Shown here piece after piece: positions 1 through 9,675 of a stretch of DNA of 64,000 nucleotides. A program made the translations under genes and the position numbers. The DNA lies in assembly GCF_963259705.1 (NCBI RefSeq), contig NC_081850.1, positions 32,951,799 through 33,015,798 on the forward strand, in the 5' to 3' direction. Source of the stretch: Myotis daubentonii (Eukaryota; Chordata; Mammalia; Chiroptera; Vespertilionidae). Within the stretch, counting starts at the first letter, position 1. Each line of letters opens with the position of its first letter. Under the pieces are notes generated by a model, which was given only the letters and a program-made list of their open reading frames with translations, did no database searches and was not told where the DNA came from.

Positions 1-170
1 GGGAGAGAAAGATAGAAACATCAATGATGAGAAATAATCATTGATCTCTGCCTCCTGCACAACCCCTATTGGGGATCAAGCCCGTAACCTGGCCATGTGC
101 CCTGACTGGGAATCAACTGTGACCTCCTGGTTCTTAAGTTGATGCTCAACCAGAGTCATGCCAGTCAGGC
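1..170 (-). mobile_element. VES SINE
   Basis: Reverse-oriented tRNA-headed bat SINE: the complement has GGTTGAGCATCAAC, then the CAGTCAGGGCACATG body and a CT-rich end. Cut by the window edge. Confidence 0.85.
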
Positions 171-171
171 T

Positions 172-1210
172 GTATTTTTATTATTAATTAAAGTCTATAG
201 TTTACATTAGGGCTCACTCTTTGTGTTATAAATTCTATTTTTGAATTAATTGACTGTTTTTAGACTAGTTTTAGGTTCACAGAAAATCTGAGTACAGGAA
301 GCTCCCATATATTCCCATCCTTTCCAGGGCACCTATTCCCCTGCCCTCCAATATTTGTACATTTGTTACAACTGATAAACCAACATTGACATATTGTTGT
401 CAACCAAAGCCCATAGTTTATATCTGGTGTTGTACATTCTACAGATTCTGACAAATGTATAATGATATGTATCCATTCTTATAGTACCATATAGGACAGT
501 GATGGCGAACCTTTTGAGCTTGGTGTGTCAGCATTTTGAAAAACCCTAACTTAACTCTGGTGCCGTGTCACATATAGAAATTTTTTGATATTTGCAACAA
601 TAGTAAAACAAAGATTTATATTTTTGATATTTATTTTATATATTTAAATGCCATTTAACAAAGAAAAATCAACCAAAAAAATGATTTCGCTTGTCACCTC
701 TGACACGCATGTCATAGGTTCGCCGTCACTGATATAGGACAATGTCATTGTCCTAAAATTCCCTCCCTTCCCCCAAATCTCTGCCACCAATTCTTTTACT
801 GTCCCCACAGTTTTGCCTCTCTAGAAACTCATTCGTTATCACACAGTATATAGCCTTTTCAGATAGTCTTCTTTCACTTAATAATATGTCTTAAGATTTC
901 TCCATGTTTTTTCAAAGCTTGATTATTCATTTCTTAATGGCACTGAATAACATTAGCATGGAGGTACCACAGTTCTTTTATTCATTCATTTTGGTTGCAT
1001 TCAAGTTTTGACAATTATGAATAGAGCTGCTATAAAAACATTCATGTGCAGGTTTTTGTGTGGACATTTTTTCAACTCATGTGGGTAAATAGCAAGAAAC
1101 ATAATTGATAGATGATATGGTAAGATGTTCAGTTTTTTAAAAAAAAAACTTCTAGAAGAGCAAAAGACAGTAATTTTGAGAAATGTTGAAGGAAGTTTCA
1201 AGACTTTTCT
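172..1210 (-). mobile_element. Old L1 3' region, antisense
   Basis: Antisense L1 3' sequence, including GAGGTACCACAGTTCTTTTA and GCAGGTTTTTGTGTGGACAT. It is interrupted by a hAT element at 497-731. More of the same L1 may continue at about 1770-1885. Confidence 0.65.
497..731 (+). mobile_element. Short hAT transposon, copy 1
   Basis: 235 bp element with terminal inverted repeats CAGTGATGGCGAACC / GGTTCGCCGTCACTG and a perfect 8-bp target duplication ATATAGGA (489-496 and 732-739), the hAT signature. Non-autonomous: no coding sequence. Near-identical relatives are at 32368-32576 and 58894-59128. Confidence 0.92.
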
Positions 1211-1351
1211 CTTCATGAAAACATGCTCTCTTTAGCATGCAGTATGTTATATGTTATGAGATTTCATTATTTGTAAAATGGGATTAATGAAATCCATTAT
1301 TTAGCTTCTATGAAGAATGTTGGGAAAATAATGTTTAAAATGTGATAGAGT

Positions 1352-1605
1352 GGTGTGACTAGTGTGGCTTAATTAGTTGAGCATCATCCCATGTACCAGG
1401 GGGTCACTGGATAGATTTTTAGTCAGGGCATATGCCCAGGTTGCGGTTTGATTCATAGTCAGGGCATATGCCCAGGTTGTAGGCTCAATCCCCAGTAGGG
1501 AATGTGCAAGAGACAGCCAATAGATGTTTCTCTCTTATTGACATTTCTATCTCTCCTTCTCCCTTCCTCTCTCTAAAATCAATAATGATTTTTTAAAAAT
1601 ATGAT
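1352..1605 (+). mobile_element. VES SINE with internal duplication
   Basis: tRNA-like head, body and A-rich tail. The AGTCAGGGCATATGCCCAGG segment occurs twice (about 1422-1441 and 1458-1477). Confidence 0.85.
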
Positions 1606-1769
1606 AGAGTATATACTGGATGTCTTTGAGAAATTTGATAGCTGAATATATAAAAATGTTATTACTAAAATCTATTGTTTTAGAATGGCAACATATTTCT
1701 TACAACCACAGAAAAGAGAAAATAAAGTGACTAATACTGAAAAAACAAACAAACCACACAATAACATCT

Positions 1770-3165
1770 GTCTTTTAAAGTGGCTATACCATTTTACATT
1801 ACCAGCAGCAACTCTTACTCAGATCCTCCACAACATTTGGTGTTGTCAGTGTTCTGGATTTTGGTCATTCTAATAGGTGAAATGGTATCTCATTGTTTTT
1901 GTTGTTTTAACTGAATTTATTGGGGTGACATTGGTTAATAAAATTATACAAGTTCCAGGTGTACAATTCTACAATACATCATCTGAATATTGTATTGTGT
2001 TTACTACCCCAAGTCAAGTCGTCTTCTTCCATCACCATTTATACCCCTTTACCTTCTTCTACCTCCCCCCATGCCTCCTTCCCTTGGGCAATCACTATAC
2101 TGTTGTCTGTGTTCATCAGACTTTTTTTCCTTGCCCAATCCCTTCACCTTCTCACACATTCGGTTCTCTGTATCCATGAGTCTGTCTCCACATTGTTAGT
2201 TTATGTTTGTTCATTAGATGCCACATATGAGTGAAATCACACGGTACTTGTGTTTTTCTAACTGGCTTATCTCATTCAGCATAATACTCTCCAGGTCCAT
2301 CTATGCTATTACAAAAGGTAAGATTTTCTTCTTTTTATGGTTGAGTAGTATTCCCATTGTGTAAATGTAACACAAGCTTTCCCCCCGCACTTATCAAGTG
2401 CTGAGGAGCACTTGAGCTCCTTCCAATCTTGGCTATTATAAATAGAACTGCAATGAACACAGGGGTGCATATATTCTTTCAAATCTGCGTTTCAATTTTC
2501 TTTGGATATAATCCCAGAAGTAGAGTAGCTGGGTCAAAAGGCAGTTACATTTTTAAGTTTTTGAGGAAACTCTAGACTGTTTTCCATAGTAGCTGTACCA
2601 ATCGGCATTATGGCCAACAGTGCACTAGGGTTCCCTTTTCTCAACATCCTCACCAACACTTGTCATTTGTGGATTTATTAATGATAGCCATTCTGAGAGG
2701 TGTGAGGTGATATCTCATTGTGGTTTTAATTTGCATTTCTCTGATAATTAGGGACATTTGCATCGTTTCATATGTATATTGGCCATCTGTGCATCTTCTT
2801 TGGAGAAGTGTCTAATCAGGTGCTTTGCCTGTTTTGAAATTGGATTATTGGGGGGGGGGGGTTGTTTATTTTTTGGTGTTGAGTTGTTTGAGTTCTTCAT
2901 AAATTTTAGAATATTAACTCCTTATCAGAAGTAACATTGGTGAATGTGTCTTCCTATTCAGTGGGTTGTCTTTTCATTTTGCTCGTGATTTCTCTTGCTG
3001 TGAAAAAATGTTTAGTTTGATGCAGTTCCATTTGTTTATTTTTTTTCTTTTGTTTCCCTTGCCCTAGGAGATATATCAGAAAAAATATTGCTACAAGAAA
3101 TATCTAAGATTTTACTCTGGTAACTGCTGAGTCCACTCCTTGAGTGTGTTACTCATGAAGGTGTT
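1770..3165 (-). mobile_element. L1 3' region, antisense
   Basis: Antisense L1 3' UTR and ORF2 end, e.g. AGCATAATACTCTCCAGGTC, TCTTTTGTTTCCCTTGCCCT. Ends abruptly near 3165 where an L1 5'-UTR-like segment begins. Confidence 0.75.
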
Positions 3166-3642
3166 TGAATGGTGCTCCAGCATGGTCTGAAGCTGTCCAC
3201 TGGGTGTGCTGGCTCTGGGGCCTCCTGGAAGGTGCAGGCCAAGGTCAGCTACCACATGTGCTCTGCCTGGGGCCATCGATTATGAACAACAAAGCAATCT
3301 ACAGATGGCTTCTACTTGTGCTGGGCTTAAAGGTGCCCAGGAGAGATCAAGCTGCAAACCAAGGCTGGCTACCACTAGTGCTGGGCCTGAGGCCACTTAG
3401 CAAGGGTTATGGGGCATGCTGAGGCTACATGCTGCTTGTTTGAGAGATTTTAGGGAAGTCTGGAGCATAAGCCAAGACAGACCATCTGTATGGAAAAAAA
3501 ACATTGGAAACAACTTGGATAGGCCCGCTAGTTGGGTAGGGCAGGGCCTCAGTGTATCACCAGTAGGGTGAGTGGTGATACCCAGGTTGATGGAGACAGA
3601 TATGGCACCTGCCCACTGGCTCCATGGGGGGAGGGCTCAAAA

Positions 3643-3644
<2 letters not shown>

Positions 3645-3684
<40 letters not shown>
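3645..3684 (+). repeat. (CA)n microsatellite
   Basis: About 20 CA units. Confidence 0.97.
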
Positions 3685-3687
<3 letters not shown>

Positions 3688-3868
3688 CAAACAAAAAACA
3701 ATAGCCTCTGCCAGCACTGTCCAGGAGAAAACCACCCTTAAGCTCTCATTCTGATACCAGACAACTCAGTTTCTCCCTAAATGGCCTTGGTGCCTTTTGA
3801 GCTGCTGCCCCAATACTGGAGCTCAGAGCAACCGAGTTAAAATAAGTCAATGTATGGACCCTTTAATA

Positions 3869-4090
3869 CAGTGGTTCTCAACCTTGGCTGCACATTAGAA
3901 TCACCTGGGGATCTTTTTAAAATCCTGATTTCCGGGCCTCATCCTCCGGAAATTCTGTTTCTTTGTTACTAATGTTGTGGCCCCACCCCATAACAAAGAA
4001 ACAGAATTTCCGGAGGATGAGGCCCAGAAATCAGGATTTTAAAATGATTCCCAGGTGATTCTAATGTGCAGCCAAGGTTGAGAACCACTG
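3869..4090. mobile_element. Palindromic hAT-like element, copy 1
   Basis: 222 bp almost perfect palindrome: two arms of about 98 bp around a loop of about 25 bp, with ends CAGTGGTTCTCAACC / GGTTGAGAACCACTG. It has a perfect 8-bp target duplication CTTTAATA (3861-3868 and 4091-4098). The ends resemble MER5/Charlie-type hATs. Confidence 0.9.
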
Positions 4091-4494
4091 CTTTAATAGG
4101 AATGCCTGGGACTCCAACAGCCCACTGTATCAGCCAAATCCATGCTGATTTTTACAGCCAGAAGTAATGGGGACTTGTCTTCCTGGAAACCTGGACTTGG
4201 GGAAGGATGACGGGGACTCCTCGCTTCTTAGGGGGTACTTCCATAGCCAAGATATCACTCCCAACTTTTATCTGCCAAATGTGGGTATGTGGACCAGCCC
4301 TTTACCACATTTCTGTCCCTCCTACCAGTCTTGATGTGGCTTTTTCTTTAAATCCTTAGTTGTAGGATTTCTGTTTGTCCAGATTTCATGTGGTTCTGAA
4401 TGATGGTTGTTCTGTAGTTTAGCTGTAATTTTGATTTGATTGTGTGAGGATGCCCAAGTCCCCAGGACCCATTGTTTTCAATGACTCAGGCCTC

Positions 4495-4680
4495 TTCTGC
4501 TTACCAGCTCTGTGATATTTGGCAAATTTCTTAACTTCTATAAGTCTGAGCTCCCTCATCCATAAAATGGGAATAATTATAGTACTACTTGATATGACTG
4601 CTACAAAGATTAAATGGGGTACAACATGTACAAGCCTGATGTGGTAATCACTCAACAAATAATATGTCATTATAATCATT
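4495..4680 (+). mobile_element. MIR SINE
   Basis: Old mammalian SINE: CTCCCTCATCCATAAAATGG, then AAGATTAAATGG and ACTCAACAAATAATATG. Confidence 0.8.
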
Positions 4681-5563
4681 CTTTCAAAACATATCTTTGA
4701 TATCAAACAATACTATACGGCTATAGTAATCAAAACAGTATGGTACTGGCAAAAAAAAAAACAGACACGTCGATCAGTTGAACAGTATAGAGAGCCATAA
4801 ATAAACCCACACATATATGGTTAATTAATATATTATAAAGGCAGCAAGAATATATAAAGACCATATATTCAGTAAACAGTGCTTGCAAAACTGGACAGTT
4901 GCAAAAAGTAAAAATAGAGCACCTTCTTACACCATATACAAGAATAATCTCAAAATGGATTAAAGACTTAAATATAACACTCAAAATCATAAAACTTCTA
5001 AAAGAAAACATAGGCAGTAAAAGAAACATTTCTTTTAGCAATATTTATTTATCTCCTTAGACAAGGGAAACAAAAGAAAAAAATAAACAAATGAGACTAC
5101 ATCGAACTAAAATGATTCTGCACAGCAAAGGAAACCATCAACAAAACAAAAACACAACCTATGAATGGAAGAACATATTCACCAATGATAGATCCAATAA
5201 GGTATTAATATCCAAAATTTATAAAGAATTCATACAACTCAACACCAAAAAATCAAACAATTCAATTAAAAAAAAAAAGGGCGAGAACAGATAGACACTT
5301 CTCCAAAGAGAACATACAAATGGCTAATAGATATATGAAAAGATGCTGAACATCACTAGTCATCAGAGAATTGAAAATTAAAACCACAATGAGATATCAC
5401 CTCACACCTGTCAGAATGGCTATCATCAATAAATCAACAAAAAAGTGTTGGAGAGAATGTTGAAGAAAAGGGAACCCTAGTGCACTATTGGTGGAAATGC
5501 AGATCAGTGTAGCCACTATGGAAAACAGTATGGAGGTTCCTCAAAATTAAAAATGAAACTGCC

Positions 5564-5811
5564 GCCCTGATTGGTTTGGCTCAGTGGATAGAGCATCAGC
5601 CTGTGGACTGAAGGGTCCCAGGTTCGATTCTGGTCAAGGGCATGTACCTTGGTTGCAGACACATCCCCAGTGGGGAGTGTGCAAGAGGCAGCTGAATCGA
5701 TGTTTCTCTCTCATCGATGTTTCTAACTCTCTATCCCTCTCCTTCTCCCTTCCTCTCTGTAAAAAAAATAAAATATACTTTAAAAATATATATAAATAAA
5801 TAAATAAAAAT
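5564..5811 (+). mobile_element. VES SINE
   Basis: A box TGGCTCAGTGG and B box GGTTCGATTC in the tRNA-like head; 15-bp target duplication AAAAATGAAACTGCC on both sides. Inserted in an L1. Confidence 0.95.
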
Positions 5812-5978
5812 AAAAATGAAACTGCCTTATGACCCAGTGATTCCACTTCTGGGTATATATCTGAAGAAACCCAAAGTATAATTCAAAAGAATATATGCAC
5901 CCCTATGTTCACTGCAGTGTTATTTACAATAGCCAAGATATGGAAGTAATCAAAGTGCCCATCAATAAATGAGTGGAT

Positions 5979-6199
5979 TGCCAAGCTGGTGTGATCAGTG
6001 GTTGAGCATCAACCTATGAACCAGGAGATCATAGTTCGATTCCCAGTTAGGGCATATGCCCAGGTTTCAGGCTCAATCCCCAGTGGGGGGCATGCAAAAG
6101 GCAGCCGATCAATGATTCTCTCTCATCACTGATGTTTCTGCATCTCTCTTTCCCTCTCCCTTCGTCTCTGAAATCAATAAAAAAATAAATTAATAAAAT
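5979..6199 (+). mobile_element. VES SINE
   Basis: tRNA-like head with AGTTCGATTC B box; duplication AAATGAGTGGAT / AGATGAGTGGAT. Inserted in the same L1 as the copy at 5564-5811. Confidence 0.92.
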
Positions 6200-6720
6200 A
6201 GATGAGTGGATAAAAAAGCAGCAGTACAGAGAAACCATGGAATATTACTTGGCCATAAAAAAGAATAAAACCTTGCCATTTGCAACAGCACAGATGGACT
6301 TAGAGGGTATGCTAAGTGAAATAAATCAGACAGAGAAAGATAAATACCATATGATTTCATTTATATGTGGAAAATAAAAGAGTGAAATAAATGAACAAAC
6401 AGAATACAAACACTCAAAGATCAGACTGATAGTTGCCAGATGTGTGGGGGGTTGGGAGGCTGGGTGAAAAAGGTGAAGGAACTAAGAAATACAAACTGGT
6501 AGTTACAAAATAGTCATGGGAATGTAACCACAACATAGGAAATATAGTCAATAATATTGTAATAAGTATGTTGCCAGGTGGGTGCTGGAAATATCGGAAG
6601 AAATCACTTTGTAAAGTACATGATTGTCTAACAACTATACTGTACACGTGAAAATAATATAAATAATATTGATTATAAACTTTAATTTTGAAAAATTTTT
6701 AAAGAAAATGTAAAAACCTA

Positions 6721-6969
6721 TCTTTGAATACATATTACTGATACATACTTGCTGTAAACACCAAGAATAAAGTGTAATAAAACCGCATTACAGTAGGGAA
6801 GACAAATAAATAATTGGACAGAAAGCAAAAAAGTAAGTAAAGGAGACATTACTTGTATTATAACCAAGCAATTATTTTATTTATTATAATTCATCCTACC
6901 CACAATTAACATCCTAAACTAAAAATTTTAAGGACTAAGACATGGGAATCCTAGTTTCCACATCAAAAT
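6721..6969. other. Unassigned intergenic sequence
   Basis: AT-rich, no gene or repeat recognised. Confidence 0.6.
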
Positions 6970-6978
6970 ATCAACACA

Positions 6979-9282
6979 GAAAAAAAACAAAAACAAGATG
7001 GCGGCATAGGTAAACACCGGAAATTGCTGCCTCGCACAACCACTTCAAGAATACAACTAAAAAATAAATAAATAAATAAAGAATACAACTAAAAGATGGA
7101 ACGGACATCATCCAAAACCACAGGAAGGCTGGCTGAGTGGAAATTCTACAACTAGAAGGAAAGATAAAAGCATACCGAGACTCAAAGGAGGTGCGGTGTG
7201 GAAGTACAGAGGTACAGAGGCGCATGCGGAGAGGGCTGCCGGCTGAGGACACAGTTGTCTTTTTCAATTGGGAGGGAGGCTCAAGCTCTGAGCTCCAGTT
7301 CTGGGCGAGTCTCTGGAGACCCAGACTCATACGGGAGAAACTGGACTGTCTGGCATTGGTGGGAACTCGAGGGCGGCTTTCTCTCGGAGGTGCTTGCAGT
7401 GATTGCCGGGACACTGAGAAGCAGGACCTCTGAGGGCAGCCATAGCTGCTTGCTCCGCCCTGTTGATCCCCTGGGACCCCGCCCCGCCCAAGCCACAAGC
7501 CACACACGGAGGCTTTTGCATATGAAAGGCCTGGCCCTTTGCAATCTGAAAATTACCTAACAAATTGCAGCTGGCCCAAGGCCCCAGGCAACTTGCATTG
7601 CTTCACACCTGGCTCCTGCTGGATAGCCTCAGGCAGAGGCTAAATTTGCACCTCCTTAGAGATCCAGGAGCCAGTGTGCCTGGTGGTCAAAGTGGGACCA
7701 TCCAGATTGCAGCTCCTCAGATCCACAAAGGACACATTCAGGGGGCAGACTCAGTGAGCACCAAAGTCCCACTGAAACAAGTCTTGCCCCGGAGGGGTGT
7801 CTCCAGCACAGAAGTTCTCCCACTGCAGACACAGCTGATTCTCACAGCCAATTGGCCTGGAGGTCAATTCCACCCAGTGATACCTACAACAATCAAGGCT
7901 TAACTACAACAGGACTGTACACAAAGCCCACATAGGGGTGCACCAAGAGTGTCCACCTCAGGTAACTGGGGAGGCTGAGCCACTGGGCCCTATAGGACAC
8001 CTCGCATACAAAGCCACTCTATCAACACAGGGAAGCAGCCAAAATGCGGAGACAAAGAAACAGGACACAAATGACAGAAATGGAGGAAAGCAAACTATTG
8101 AATATAGAGTTCAAAACCACACTTTTAAGGTTTTTCAAGAACTTTCTAGAAACCGCTGACAAATTTAGTAAGACACTCAAAAAGACAGGTGAGACCGTCG
8201 ATTAATGTAGTGAGATCCTCAAGAAATCTAGTGAGACCATCGAGGTTATGAAAAAGGACCAACTAGAAATTAAGCATACACTGACTGAAATAAAGGATAT
8301 TATGCAGAGTTCCAACAGCAGACTAGAGGATCGCAAGAATCAAGTCAACGATTTGAAATACGAAGAAGCAAAAAACACCCAATTGGAAAAGCAAAACAAA
8401 CAAAGAATCCAAAAATACGAAGATAGTGTAAGGAGCCTCTGGGACAGCTTCAAGCGTACCAACATGCAAATTATAGGGGTGCCAGAAGAAGAGAGACAGC
8501 AAGATATTGAAAACCTATTTGAAGAAATAATGACAGAAAACTTCCCCTACCTGATGAAAGAAACAGACTTACAAGTCCAGGAAGCGCAGAGAACCCCAAA
8601 CAAAAGGAATCCAAAGAGAACCACACCAAGACACATCATAATTAAAATGCCAAGAGCAAAAGACAAAGAGAGAATCTTAAAAGCAGCAAGAGAAAGACAG
8701 TCAGTTACCTACAAGGGAGTACCCATACGACTGTCAGCTGATTTCTCAACAGAAACTTTGCAGGCCAGAAGGGAGTGGCAAGAAATATTCAAAGTGATGA
8801 ATGCCAAGAACCTACAACCATGATTAGTCTACCCAGCAAAGCTATCATTCAGAACTGAAGGTCAGATAAAGAGCTTCACAGATAAGGAAAAGCTAAAGGA
8901 GTTCATCACCACCAAACCAGTATTATATGAAATGCTGAAAGGTATCCTTTAAGAAGAGGAAGAATAAGAGAAAGGTAAAGATACAAATTATGAACAACAA
9001 ATACACACCTATCAACAAGTCAATCTGAAAATCAAGTGAATAAATAATCTGATGAACGGAATGAACTGGTGATTATAATAGAATCAGGGGCATAGAAAGG
9101 GAGTGGACTGACTATTCTTGGGGGGGAAAGGGGTGGGGGAGGATGTGGGAAGAGACTGGACAAAAACTGTGCACCTATGGATGAGGACAGTGGGAACCGG
9201 GTGGAGGGAAGCTATGGGGGGGGGGGGGGAAGAGAAACAACTCTAATAATCTGAACAATAAAGATTTAATTATTTTAAAAAA
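6979..9282 (+). mobile_element. ORF1-only LINE (HAL1-like), copy 1
   Basis: A unit of about 2.3 kb with an L1-type 5' UTR opening on the YY1-like AAGATGGCGGC (about 6996-7006), an ORF1, then a short 3' UTR, AATAAA (9257-9262) and A-rich tail. There is no ORF2 between the ORF1 stop (8950-8952) and the tail. Flanks share ATCAACACA (6970-6978 and 9283-9291), a target duplication, so the insertion ends are real. A related copy with the same structure sits at 29883-31788 on the - strand. It fits the half-L1 (HAL1) class known in mammals. A short A-rich duplication interrupts the 5' UTR near 7060-7095. Confidence 0.85.
8044..8952 (+). pseudogene. LINE ORF1p-like, two in-frame stops (copy 1)
   Basis: ORF1 of 302 codons broken by TAA at 8203-8205 and TGA at 8821-8823. 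It has a polar, coiled-coil-like N-terminal half, then the conserved L1 ORF1p RNA-binding part (HIIIKMPRAKDKERILKAAR) and the C-terminal domain (LSADFSTETLQARREWQEIF). The family protein is a trimeric RNA chaperone that coats its own RNA. The frame is otherwise continuous, so decay is recent. Confidence 0.85.
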
Positions 9283-9291
9283 ATCAACACA

Positions 9292-9665
9292 AAATGCTAA
9301 AATAAGTTGAGAAACAAATATTCCAGTATAATTCCTAACAACCCCATGTTTTATCTTTCATAAATGAAATTCTTATTTATAAATACTCAAATGTGTTTTA
9401 CTGGGAAGCTCCCATTTTATGACAATGTTCTGGAATAAGATAGCTAGGATGGGAAACAAATAAGTCAGGCAGGAATTCATTCAGTAATAACAGTAATTTA
9501 TTCATTCAAAATAAATCATTTCACTAATAATTTGTTCAATTCACTAAATTCATTGAATCTTGCTAATATTGCAAGTAGTATTTGTAAGGCAGAATGTGTT
9601 CATTCATTCATTAAATGTTTAGCAGGTACTGTCTTAGGCTTGGATAATAAATATTAAACAAAAAT
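9292..9665. other. Unassigned intergenic sequence
   Basis: AT-rich with short TTCATTCATTCA runs; no gene recognised. Confidence 0.6.
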
Positions 9666-9675
9666 AGTTCCACCC

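Larger units (their letters stand above)
3166..4440 (-). mobile_element. L1 5'-UTR-like segment, antisense
   Basis: GC-richer stretch whose right part (about 4350-4440) matches the antisense 5' UTR of the ORF1-only LINEs (GTGGTTCTGAATGATG, AGTTTAGCTGTAATTTTG). Contains imperfect repeats of GGCTGGCTACCACT-type phrases (3240-3400), a (CA)n tract and the palindromic hAT at 3869-4090. Confidence 0.5.
4690..6720 (+). mobile_element. L1 3' part, sense
   Basis: ORF2 end and 3' UTR (TCAAAACAGTATGGTACTGG, TGAGATATCACCTCACACCT). Interrupted by two VES SINEs. Broken reading frame. Confidence 0.88.

Noticed and set aside
5564..5640. tRNA-like A and B boxes
   Set aside because: These are heads of VES SINEs with poly-A tails and target duplications, not tRNA genes; the same applies to all other copies.
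6971..7507. Open frame of 178 codons on the - strand
   Set aside because: Antisense of the GC-rich 5' UTR of the ORF1-only LINE.
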